Below, in pieces: positions 10,026-17,507 of a DNA stretch of 64,000 bases (within the stretch, counting starts at the first letter, position 1; the number at the start of each line of letters is the position of its first letter). This DNA comes from Streptomyces sp. NRRL F-6131 (lineage in GTDB: Bacteria; Actinomycetota; Actinomycetes; Streptomycetales; Streptomycetaceae): assembly GCA_000719695.1 (NCBI GenBank), contig JOHN01000015.1, positions 62,001-126,000 of the forward strand, written 5' to 3'. Under the pieces are notes generated by a model, which was not told the DNA's origin, made no database searches, and was given only the letters and a program-made list of their open reading frames with translations. A program made the position numbers and the translations under genes.

Positions 10026-11390
10026 TCAAACCGCCTTGCCGGGATTGAGGATGCCCAGCGGATCGAAGACCGCCTTCAACTGCCGCTGCAACTCCATCGC
10101 CACCGGCCCCAGCTCCCGGGCCAGCCACTCGCGCTTGAGCAGCCCCACCCCGTGCTCCCCGGTGATCGTGCCGCCCAGGGCCAGCCCCAGCGCCATGATC
10201 TCGTCGAAGGAGCGCTGTGCCCGGGCCGACTGCTCGGCGTCCGCGGCGTCGAAGATGACGATCGGATGGGTGTTGCCGTCCCCCGCGTGGCTCACCACCC
10301 CGATGGTCAGGTCGTGCCGCTCGGCGATCGCGGCGACCCCCTCCAGCATCTCGGCCAGCCGCGAACGCGGCACCGCCACGTCGTCGATCATCGTGGTGCC
10401 CAACCGGTCCAGCGCGGGCAGCGCCATCCGGCGGGCCTCCAGCAACAGTTCGGACTCGGCCTGGTCCTCCGCCGGCACCACCTCGGTCGCCCCCGCCGCC
10501 CGGCACAGCTCCCCGACCGCGGCGAGCTCCGCCACCCGGTCCGGGCCGTCGAAGGCGACCAGCAACAGGGCCCGGGTCGACTCCGGCAGCCCCATCCGCC
10601 CCAGCTCGTTGACCGCGCGCACGCTCACCGGGTCCATCAGCTCCATCAACGAAGGGGTGAAGCCGCGCGCCATCACCGCGCAGACCGCCGCGCCCGCCGA
10701 GGCCGTGCTCGGAAACTCCGCCGCCAGCGCCAGCTGCGGGGCCGGGGCCGGCCGCAGCGCCACCACCGCCCGGACCACCACGCCCAGCGTGCCCTCGGAG
10801 CCGACCAGGAGCCGGGTCAGGTCGTAGCCGGCCACGCCCTTGGCCGTCCGGCGGCCGGTGGAGAGCAGCCGCCCGTCGGCCAGCACCACGTCGAGGCCGA
10901 GCACGTACTCGGCGGTCACCCCGTACTTCACGCAGCAGAGGCCGCCCGCGCCGGTGCCGATGTTGCCGCCGATCGTGCAGGACTCCCAGCTCGACGGGTC
11001 GGGCGGATAGGCGAGGCCCGAGGCGGCGGCCGCCCGGGAGAGCTCGGCGTTGACCACACCCGGCTCGACCACCGCGATCCGGTTCACCGGGTCGATCTCC
11101 AGGATCCGGTTCATCCTCACCATCGACAGCACGATGCAGCCGTCGACGGCGTTGGCCGCGCCGGACAGGCCGGTCCGGGCGCCCTGCGGGACCACCGGGA
11201 CGCGCAGCGCGGTGGCGGTCCGCAGGACGTGCTGCACCTGCTCGACCGTCTCCGGGAAGACCACCACGGCGGGGGTGCCGGCCGGGCAGAAGTCCGCCAT
11301 GTCGTGGCGGTAGGCGGCCGTCACGTCCGGGTCCACCGCCAGGGCGCCGGGCGGGAGGCCCTCCGCCAGCCGGTCCGTCAGGTCACTCAT
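10026..11390 (-). CDS. FAD-linked oxidase, GlcD-like (glycolate/D-lactate dehydrogenase family)
   Basis: 454 residues, the usual size for VAO/PCMH-family GlcD subunits that oxidise 2-hydroxy acids. The FAD-binding PCMH domain occupies about residues 35-215: VPQGARTGLSG, EPGVVNAELS, SWESCTIGGNIGTGAGG and the YGVTAEYVLGLDVVLADG segment. The C-terminal oxidase domain ends with GDGNTHP, GTITGEHGVG and DPLGILNPGK, all conserved. No GlcE/GlcF partner is adjacent. The reading frame continues far upstream, but ATG at 11390 has GGAGG 6 nt ahead and the family-typical N-terminus begins there. Exact 2-hydroxyacid substrate unknown. Confidence 0.88.
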   Translation of the reverse strand: MSDLTDRLAEGLPPGALAVDPDVTAAYRHDMADFCPAGTPAVVVFPETVEQVQHVLRTATALRVPVVPQGARTGLSGAANAVDGCIVLSMVRMNRILEIDPVNRIAVVEPGVVNAELSRAAAASGLAYPPDPSSWESCTIGGNIGTGAGGLCCVKYGVTAEYVLGLDVVLADGRLLSTGRRTAKGVAGYDLTRLLVGSEGTLGVVVRAVVALRPAPAPQLALAAEFPSTASAGAAVCAVMARGFTPSLMELMDPVSVRAVNELGRMGLPESTRALLLVAFDGPDRVAELAAVGELCRAAGATEVVPAEDQAESELLLEARRMALPALDRLGTTMIDDVAVPRSRLAEMLEGVAAIAERHDLTIGVVSHAGDGNTHPIVIFDAADAEQSARAQRSFDEIMALGLALGGTITGEHGVGLLKREWLARELGPVAMELQRQLKAVFDPLGILNPGKAV

Positions 11391-11689
11391 CGCCCGCCTC
11401 CGCTCACGCCGTCCGTCCTGCTGGCCGCCTGCTGTCCGCCTGCTCGTTCGCCTGCTCGTTCGCTCGCGCGCTCGGCCGTGGCGGCCGGGCGGGGCGGTCG
11501 GGCGGGGCGCGTCGTACGCGTTCGTGCGGGCCGTTCGACCGCGCCCGGCCCTCGCACTCTGCCCGCCGTCCGCCGACCCGGCAAGTACGCCGTCGGCCGG
11601 GGTCGGGTCGTCCGGGTCCGCGGGTCGGGGCCGGCCGTCGGGCAGGGCCTTCGGGGTCGGTCGTCGGGGCCGGTCGTCGGGCGCGGTCG
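11391..11689. repeat. Simple-repeat intergenic spacer
   Basis: 299 bp between two minus-strand genes, made largely of short degenerate repeats: GCCTGCTCGTTC-like units at about 11431-11470 and GGTCGTCGGG-like units at about 11605-11695. No gene, promoter or clean hairpin stands out. Confidence 0.45.
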
Positions 11690-12994
11690 TCAGGCGCGGC
11701 GCAGGACGGGCGAGGCCAGCGCGAGCAGACCGGCGGCCCCGGTGGCCAGCGCGCAGAGGGCCATCGGCGCGCGCGGGCCGAGCGAGTCGGCGAGCAGGCC
11801 GAGCGCCCCGGTCGACAGCACCAGTGCCGCGCTCTGCACCAGGGTCAGCAGGGCCTGCACCCGGGAGAGATGGCTGTCCGGCGCGGCCGCCAGCAGCAGC
11901 GGACCCAGCCGTCCGGCGAACAGCCCGGAACCCGCGCCGGTGACCACCCCGCCGAGCACGGCCACCGCCGGGACCGGCGCCACGGCCAGCAGCGCGATGC
12001 CCGCGGCGGCGGTGCAGAGCCCGGCCGCCGCGCCGACGCCCGCCCCGGTCCGGCCCCCCGTACCGCCCGCCGCACCACCCCCGGCGGCGCCCCGGCGGGC
12101 GAGCAGGGCCGCCACCACCAGGACGCCCGCGCCCTGGCCCCCCGCCACCAGACCGGCCGCCCCCGCACCCCACCCGGCCGCCCTCGCCAGCAGCGGCCCG
12201 AGCAGCGAGACCACCGGCAGCAGGGCCCCGGCCGCCGCCCCGGTCAGCAGCAGCGCCGACCGCAGCAGCCGGTCCCCCGCGGCCAGCCGCACCCCGGCCG
12301 CCGCCTCCCCCAGCAGCCCGCCCGGCCCCCGCGGAGCCCGCGGTCCGGACGGCCCGTCCGGACCGCGCCCGGCCGTCGGAAGCCGTGGGTCCCGCACCGG
12401 CAGGAACAGCAGCACCAGCAGGACGACGACGAAGCTCGCCGCGTCCACCAGCGCCACCCCGGCCAGCCCGCCGACCGCGACCAGCGCCCCGCCGAGCGGC
12501 GCCCCCAGCAGGGCGGCGAGCTGACCGCCCGCCTGCCGCAGGGCCAGGGCGCGCGGCAACTGCCCGGCGTCCACCAGCAGCCGCGGCACCGACCCGCTCG
12601 CCGGGAGGTAGAACGCGTCCACCACCCCGATCACCACCGCCGCGAGGACCAGCACCCGGAGCGGCGAGCCCCAGCCGACGACCACCGCCGTCAGGCCGAG
12701 CGTCGCGGCCAGCATCACCGCGTCCCCGGCGAGCATCACCCGGCGGGCGCCCCACCGGTCCGCCACCGCGCCGCCGACCAGGACCAGCGCCGTCCGCGCC
12801 AGCGTGATCACGGTGAGCACCAGACCGGCGGCGCCCCCGCCGTGCGCGGCGGCGGCCCAGCCCAGGGCGAAGGCGAGGGCGGCATCGCCCAGGGCCCCGA
12901 GCTGCGCCCCGGCGAGCCACCGCAGATAGGGGGCGGGCAGCCCCGCCGGGGCGGGTCGGGCGGCGTCGGCCGCGAGGGCGCCGGTGGTCGTCAT
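11690..12994 (-). CDS. MFS transporter (multidrug-type), MerR-controlled
   Basis: 434 residues with about 12 hydrophobic segments and the MFS loop motif VADRWGARRVMLAGD after TM2 (about residues 65-79). Ala/Leu-rich, resembling actinobacterial drug-efflux MFS proteins. A long cytoplasmic loop sits mid-protein (RDPRLPTAGRGPDG, about 195-220), between the two six-helix halves. ATG at 12994 is 8 nt from a TAGTGT -10 box, so the transcript is leaderless or nearly so. It lies 56 bp downstream of a same-strand MerR-family regulator with a drug-binding-type C-terminal domain, which suggests inducer-dependent efflux. Substrate unknown. Confidence 0.85.
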   Translation of the reverse strand: MTTTGALAADAARPAPAGLPAPYLRWLAGAQLGALGDAALAFALGWAAAAHGGGAAGLVLTVITLARTALVLVGGAVADRWGARRVMLAGDAVMLAATLGLTAVVVGWGSPLRVLVLAAVVIGVVDAFYLPASGSVPRLLVDAGQLPRALALRQAGGQLAALLGAPLGGALVAVGGLAGVALVDAASFVVVLLVLLFLPVRDPRLPTAGRGPDGPSGPRAPRGPGGLLGEAAAGVRLAAGDRLLRSALLLTGAAAGALLPVVSLLGPLLARAAGWGAGAAGLVAGGQGAGVLVVAALLARRGAAGGGAAGGTGGRTGAGVGAAAGLCTAAAGIALLAVAPVPAVAVLGGVVTGAGSGLFAGRLGPLLLAAAPDSHLSRVQALLTLVQSAALVLSTGALGLLADSLGPRAPMALCALATGAAGLLALASPVLRRA

Positions 12995-13002
12995 GCCCGC
13001 CG

Positions 13003-13033
13003 ACACTAGGACCCTCGACCTGCTTCGGGGCAA
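13003..13033 (-). promoter_or_regulatory. MerR-type promoter of the MFS gene (19-bp spacer)
   Basis: In the 56-bp gap between the MerR stop codon and the MFS start, reading the minus strand: -35 TTGCCC (plus coordinates 13028-13033), 19-bp spacer, -10 TAGTGT (13003-13008). The overlong spacer is the signature of promoters activated by MerR-family DNA distortion. A dyad in the spacer is weak. Confidence 0.6.
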
Positions 13034-13050
13034 ACCCGAGGGCCGGGCGA

Positions 13051-13881
13051 CTACCGGCGCACCAGGGGTTCCTGCAGTTCGGTCACCCAGTCCGCCACGT
13101 CCTCGGGGCACTCCAGGTAGAGCTCCCGGGCGTAGCCGGCCGAGCGGTAGCCGTTCTCCTCGATGAACCGCGCCAGCGCCTGGACGGAGCCCAGCGACTC
13201 GTCCATCGAACCCCGGTGCACCACCGTCGCCGCCTCCTCGACGGCCGGCAGGTCGACCACCGCGAACCCGTGCTCCCCCGCCGGGTCGACCGTGGCCGGG
13301 ACCGGCACGGCCACCCTGATCAGCACCGCGCCGTCACCGTCCGCGGTGTCCTCGTACCGGGCGACGGACGGCCCGGCGCCCGCGATGCCGGCCGCCGCCA
13401 GCCGGCCGCAGAGCTCCTCGAACAACGGGCCGATCACCGGCCCGACGTCCTGCGGCTCGTAGCTCGCCGCGATGCCCGTCAGCTCGGCCACCCGCACCGC
13501 CGGCAGCCGCTTCACCACGACCTCGGGTGTGGACATGGTCCCCTCGCTCTCGATCGTCCGGAGCCTCGCCTCGACCCGGGCCAGCCGTTCGGCGTCCGCC
13601 GCCATGGCCGCGGCGAGCTCGGCCCGCCGCAGCCGCAGCATCCCGCGCAGTTCGGCCGTGTCCACCTCCTCGTCCAGGACGGCCCGCACCTGTTGCAGGG
13701 TGAAGCCGAGGTCCTTGAGGGCGACGACCCGGTTGAGCCGGGTGAGTTGGGCCGCCTCGTAGCAGCGGTAGCCGCTGGACGGATCGACCCGGGCCGGCCG
13801 GAGCAGCCCGATGGCGTCGTAGTGACGCAGCATCCGGACCGACACCCGGCCGTGCTTGGCGAAGTCTCCGATGGTCAACAT
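13051..13881 (-). CDS. MerR-family regulator with GyrI-like effector domain
   Basis: 276 residues. An N-terminal MerR winged-helix domain (LTIGDFAKHGRVSVRMLRHYDAIGLL ... SGYRCYEAAQLTRLNRV) is followed by a dimerisation coiled coil (about 75-120) and a GyrI/BmrR-like ligand domain (about 125-276) with the EPQDVGPVIGPLFEELCGRL and EENGYRSAGYARELYLECPEDVADWVTELQEPL signatures. Such proteins bind lipophilic drugs and activate efflux genes. ATG at 13881 has GGAGGG 3-4 nt upstream; eight further in-frame codons upstream are ignored. Both its own promoter and that of the downstream MFS gene have 19-bp spacers, so it is probably autoregulated. Confidence 0.88.
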   Translation of the reverse strand: MLTIGDFAKHGRVSVRMLRHYDAIGLLRPARVDPSSGYRCYEAAQLTRLNRVVALKDLGFTLQQVRAVLDEEVDTAELRGMLRLRRAELAAAMAADAERLARVEARLRTIESEGTMSTPEVVVKRLPAVRVAELTGIAASYEPQDVGPVIGPLFEELCGRLAAAGIAGAGPSVARYEDTADGDGAVLIRVAVPVPATVDPAGEHGFAVVDLPAVEEAATVVHRGSMDESLGSVQALARFIEENGYRSAGYARELYLECPEDVADWVTELQEPLVRR

Positions 13882-13890
13882 GGTCCCTCC

Positions 13891-13921
13891 AGTGCAGGCC
13901 CTCACACGGTGTCATGGTCAA
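13891..13921 (-). promoter_or_regulatory. MerR autoregulatory promoter with near-perfect operator dyad
   Basis: Minus strand: -35 TTGACC (13916-13921), exactly 19 bp, -10 TGCACT (13891-13896). The spacer contains the near-palindrome TGACACCGTGTGA, the expected MerR dimer site, 10-35 bp upstream of the regulator's start codon. Confidence 0.65.
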
Positions 13922-13963
13922 GCCCCGGGACCACCGCCGCCCACCGTCCCCGGCGGGCACCGC

Positions 13964-15073
13964 TCAGTCGGTCACGTCGAACCCCCGCCGCTCCCCCAGC
14001 GTCCGCAGGCTCCGCTGCCCGGGGATGCCGTTGGCGTCCTCCCCCGCGTAGCCGAGGCTGCGCTGGTACGCCGCGTACGCCTGCACCGTCCGGCTGCCGA
14101 GCGAGCCGTCCACCCAGCGCTGCTCCAGGAACCCCTCGTCCACCAGGGCCTGTTCGACGATCCGCACCTCGCCGCCGTACGTCTCGTGGCCCTGCTCGGC
14201 GCCCGGGTCGGTGCGGGCCGCCGCGACCACGTGGGCGAGCGAGACCCGCCGCGGCGAGGGCAGCCGGCCGAGCAGCCGGCGCAGCGAGCCCTCCCCGGGC
14301 ACGCCGTCGGCGTCCGGCCCCGAGTACCCGAGACTGTGCTGGAAGTCCTGGTAGTTGAGGGTGTCCGGGTCCCGCCAGTCCTCGTCCGGGCCGGACCGGT
14401 AGTGCCGGCCGAAGCCCTGCCGGACGAGCGCCTCGCCGACCTCCTTGACGTGCGGTCCGTGCGCGCCGTAGCCGTACTCCAGGCCGTTGACGGTCACCCG
14501 GTACCGGGCGGGCCCGGCGTCCCCGCGCGGCGGGGGCACCGGCGCGCCGCCGGCCGCCGCCGCGATGCCGGGAAGCACCACCTCCCGGAACTGCCGGGCG
14601 CGGGCGTCCCCCGGGCAGGCCGTGCCGCCGTCCGACCACTCGGGGAACATCCGGTGCACCCCGAAGCCGGGCGCGTCCCACGCGGGGCAGACCCGCAGCG
14701 GGATGTCGTGCCGCTGGTGCAGCCACGCCCCGAGCGCGACCAGGGCGGCGACCTGGGCGTCCGTCCAGGGGTCGGTGCTCCGGTCGTCGCTGGCCGTCTC
14801 CACGCTGACCGCGCCGCTGCCGTCGGCCCTGCGGTTGGCGTGCATGTTGGCGTCGGCGCGCGTCCCGGTGCCGACGAACTGCCCCACGCTGCCGTCGTAC
14901 CCCACCCCGAAGTGCGACTCCAGGTTGGTCGAGTCCCGCCAGTACTCGTACATCCGTCGCGGCGTCCACGGCGCCGCCACACTGTGGAAGATCACCTGCG
15001 TCGGCGTGATCGCCGCCTGCTCGTCCGACTCGGGCTGGAGCTCCATCTTCTCCGCGCCGGGGTACCAGGCCAT
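13964..15073 (-). CDS. Peptidoglycan-recognition amidase with C-terminal wall-binding repeats (phage endolysin-like)
   Basis: 369 residues. The N-terminal part (about 20-170) looks like an N-acetylmuramoyl-L-alanine amidase/PGRP domain: IFHSVAAPW, ESHFGVGYDGSVGQFV, ANMHANRRADGSGAVSVETA and GVHRMFPEWSDGGTACPG, with His/Cys residues where zinc ligands are expected. The C-terminal half has two related 60-70 residue units (YQDFQHSLGYSGPDADGVPGEGSLRRL and YAAYQRSLGYAGEDANGIPGQRSLRTL), each a peptidoglycan-binding-type repeat. There is no signal peptide, as in phage endolysins, yet no phage gene is nearby. AAGGAGA precedes the ATG by 5 nt. Possibly a domesticated lysin or a wall hydrolase exported by another route. 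Confidence 0.78.
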   Translation of the reverse strand: MAWYPGAEKMELQPESDEQAAITPTQVIFHSVAAPWTPRRMYEYWRDSTNLESHFGVGYDGSVGQFVGTGTRADANMHANRRADGSGAVSVETASDDRSTDPWTDAQVAALVALGAWLHQRHDIPLRVCPAWDAPGFGVHRMFPEWSDGGTACPGDARARQFREVVLPGIAAAAGGAPVPPPRGDAGPARYRVTVNGLEYGYGAHGPHVKEVGEALVRQGFGRHYRSGPDEDWRDPDTLNYQDFQHSLGYSGPDADGVPGEGSLRRLLGRLPSPRRVSLAHVVAAARTDPGAEQGHETYGGEVRIVEQALVDEGFLEQRWVDGSLGSRTVQAYAAYQRSLGYAGEDANGIPGQRSLRTLGERRGFDVTD

Positions 15074-15305
15074 CCGTCTCTCCTTGCCGGGCCGGGGGCG
15101 GTTCGCCCCTTACGCCCCGACACACGAGACCCGGCCCTCCCCCGGACGACGCCTCCCGCGCAAACCCCCCGTTCAGGTGAAAACAGGACACCGCCCCCAC
15201 CCCACCCCCGCACCCGAACACCCCCGGCCACCCTGGAAAGCACGAAGGCGGGTGCCGACCCTGAGGTCGACACCCGCCTTGCGCAGGTGGTTCTTCTCCT
15301 ACCGG

Positions 15306-15393
15306 CGGAGAGCGTGGGATTCGAACCCACGGTACGGGGTCACCGCACGACAGTTTTCAAGACTGTTCCCTTAGGCCGCTCGGGCAGCTCTCC
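15306..15393 (-). tRNA. tRNA-Ser (anticodon UGA)
   Basis: 88-nt cloverleaf on the minus strand with a 7-bp acceptor stem (GGAGAGC / GCTCTCC), a long variable arm typical of class II tRNAs, T-loop GGTTCGAATCC and anticodon loop CTTGAAA giving UGA. CCA is not encoded. Confidence 0.95.
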
Positions 15394-15459
15394 AGGCGGA
15401 GGTCAGCCTAACGGGTCCGGCGGGGTTCGGTGCACCGGTTTCGGGGGCGGGTGAGGGGG

Positions 15460-17181
15460 TCAGTCGCCGACGCGCGTGCCGAGGGTGACCTTGGTGGTGG
15501 CGGTCTGGCCGTTGCGGGTGTACTCGACGTCGACCGTCTCGCCGGGCTTGTGCGTCCAGATCTTGCTGACCAGGGCGGGGCCGTTCTCGATCGGGCTGCC
15601 GCCGAGCTTGGTGATGACGTCGCCCGGCTTCAGGCCGGCCTGGTCGGCGGCGCCGCCGGGGGTGACGGCCGGCTGGCCCTGGATGTCGCGGGTCTGGATC
15701 TGCGCGCCGTCGCCCTTGTAGTCGTCGTTGCGCAGGACGTCGAGCTTGGCGTAGACCGGCTTGCCGGTCTTGATCAGGGTGTCGGCCACCCACTTGGCCT
15801 GGTTGATCGGGATCGCGAAGCCGAGGCCGATGGAGCCGGCCCGGCCGTTGCTGGAGGCGTTCGACTGGATCGCCGAGTTGATGCCGATCACCGCGCCGCC
15901 GGAGTCCAGCAGCGGGCCGCCGGAGTTGCCGGGGTTGATCGAGGCGTCGGTCTGCAGGGCGTTCATGTAGGAGGCCTGCGAGCCGGTCTCGTCGCCGGAC
16001 GCCACCGGGCGGTCCTTGGCGCTGATGATGCCCGTGGTGACGGTGGACTCCAGGCCGTACGGCGCGCCGATGGCGATGGTGGAGTCGCCGACGTTGACCT
16101 TGTCGGAGTCGGCCAGCGGAAGCGGCGTCAGCTTGCCCTTGGGCGGGGTGTCCAGCTTGATCACGGCGACGTCGTAGCCCTCGGCGCGACCGAGCACGGA
16201 GGCGCCGTAGGAGCTGCCGTCGGCGAACTTGACGGTCAGTTTGCCGCCGCTGGACGCGGGCGCCACCACGTGGTTGTTGGTGAGGATGTGGCCCTCGGTG
16301 TCGAAGACGAAGCCGGTGCCGGTGCCGGACTCGCCGTTGCCCTGGGCCTTGATGGTGACGACGCTGGGCAGCGCCTTCTGCGCGATGCCGGCGACCGAGC
16401 CCGGGGCGGGCTCGTTCTTCTGGGTGTTGTTGGCCTGGACCGTGGTGGAGCTCCGGTCGGCCTTGGCGCTGACGGTGGTGTCGTCCCGGTCGGCGACGGC
16501 CACGCCGACCGCGCCGCCGGCCACGCCGGCCACCAGGGCGACGGCGGCGACCAGGGCGATCAGGCCGCCGCGCTTCTTGCGCGGACCGCCGGGGACGGGG
16601 GCGCCGGGGTACTCGCCCGGGTAGCCGAGCGGGCCGCCGGGACCGCCGGGGCCGCCGGGCGCGCCCGGGGTGACGTCGTGGGCGCCCCAGCCGCCGAGCG
16701 GCTGGCCGGCGCCGAACGGGTGGTGGTGCTGGCCGGTCGCGCCCGGGCCCTGCGGGGCGCCCGGGGCCGCGTACGGGTCGTGCGCGGCGAGCGCCGGGGG
16801 CACCGGGGTGCCCGGGGCCGGGGTGGCGTACGGGTTGCCGCCCTGCGGGGCGGTGGGCGCCGCGGCCGGGGCGGCCGGCGCGGGCGGCAGGACCGGCGGC
16901 GGGGCGTCGAGGTACGCGGGCTCGACGGGCGGGGCCGGGACGGGCGCGGGGGCCGCCGGCTCCGGGGCGGTCACCTTGCTGAACGCCAGGGTGGGCGTGA
17001 ACCCGCCGTTGCCCCCCTCGACGGCCGGTTCCGGCCGGTCGGCCGCGGGCGTCACCGCGGGGGTGGGGCCGGCCGCAGTCTGTTGCGCCGGACCGTCAGA
17101 AGCGGAACCCACCACCCCCTGGCCACCGGAGGGCTGCTCCCCCTGCGGCCCGGTGGACCCAACCTCGCGCTCGGTGCTCAC
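15460..17181 (-). CDS. Membrane-anchored HtrA/DegP-family serine protease with PDZ domain
   Basis: 573 residues. The first 185 are a Pro/Ala/Gly-rich cytoplasmic tail; a single membrane segment follows (GGLIALVAAVALVAGVAGGA, about 188-212), then a trypsin-like domain with His in NNHVV, Asp in YDVAVIKLD and Ser in NPGNSGGPLL, and a C-terminal PDZ domain (about 480-570) with GAADQAGLKPGDVI. This is the usual actinobacterial HtrA layout for extracytoplasmic protein quality control. GTG at 17181 is preceded by GGAGGT. Its promoter lies in the AT-rich 17182-17280 segment, divergent from the riboswitch-cytX unit. Confidence 0.93.
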   Translation of the reverse strand: MSTEREVGSTGPQGEQPSGGQGVVGSASDGPAQQTAAGPTPAVTPAADRPEPAVEGGNGGFTPTLAFSKVTAPEPAAPAPVPAPPVEPAYLDAPPPVLPPAPAAPAAAPTAPQGGNPYATPAPGTPVPPALAAHDPYAAPGAPQGPGATGQHHHPFGAGQPLGGWGAHDVTPGAPGGPGGPGGPLGYPGEYPGAPVPGGPRKKRGGLIALVAAVALVAGVAGGAVGVAVADRDDTTVSAKADRSSTTVQANNTQKNEPAPGSVAGIAQKALPSVVTIKAQGNGESGTGTGFVFDTEGHILTNNHVVAPASSGGKLTVKFADGSSYGASVLGRAEGYDVAVIKLDTPPKGKLTPLPLADSDKVNVGDSTIAIGAPYGLESTVTTGIISAKDRPVASGDETGSQASYMNALQTDASINPGNSGGPLLDSGGAVIGINSAIQSNASSNGRAGSIGLGFAIPINQAKWVADTLIKTGKPVYAKLDVLRNDDYKGDGAQIQTRDIQGQPAVTPGGAADQAGLKPGDVITKLGGSPIENGPALVSKIWTHKPGETVDVEYTRNGQTATTKVTLGTRVGD

Positions 17182-17329
17182 GGACGACCTCCATCGCTGA
17201 CAGGACCAACAACCATAGTTTTTCGCACACTCGATTCGATTGCCGTAAGGACCCTTCTGAAGAACTCATAAGAATCCTTAGCCCGGCCAGACGGACGGCC
17301 CCGAGCGCCCCGCGCGCAGCCCCCTGGCC

Positions 17330-17358
17330 TTGGCGTTCTCCCCCGCGCCCGCTACCCT
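17330..17358 (+). promoter_or_regulatory. Promoter of the cytX transcription unit
   Basis: -35 TTGGCG (17330-17335), 17-bp spacer, -10 TACCCT (17353-17358). Transcription would begin about 17365, immediately before the TPP aptamer. Confidence 0.6.
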
Positions 17359-17368
17359 GTCGCTCCGA

Positions 17369-17500
17369 ACTGACACGCGGGAGCTTGGACCCACCAGGCT
17401 GAGAGTGCGCCGGTCGACCGTACGCCACGGGACCCGTGGACGGCCGCCGAGGGGGCGCAGACCGCCGGAACCTGTCCGGGTAATGCCGGCGTAGGGAGAA
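17369..17500 (+). ncRNA. TPP riboswitch (thi-box)
   Basis: The leader carries the conserved thiamine-pyrophosphate aptamer elements in order: CGGGAGC at 17378, CTGAGAGT at 17399, GACCG near 17415, then CCGGAACCTG at 17464 and GGGTAATGCCGGCGTAGGGA at 17478-17497. An extended P3 arm (about 17420-17455) is normal for actinobacteria. The purine-rich AGGGAG at the 3' end doubles as the ribosome binding site of cytX 7-8 nt downstream, so TPP binding should block translation initiation. Confidence 0.93.
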
Positions 17501-17507
17501 ATCGGCC

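Noticed and set aside
10026..12920. A 964-residue minus-strand frame merging the GlcD-like protein with 500 upstream residues
   Set aside because: The upstream part is Gly/Arg/Ala noise antisense to nothing conserved and overlaps the MFS gene in another frame; the real protein begins at 11390 with a ribosome site.
15306..15393. tRNA-Ser as an integration site for a mobile element
   Set aside because: No integrase, no repeated 3' tRNA fragment noticed, and flanking genes are ordinary chromosomal ones.
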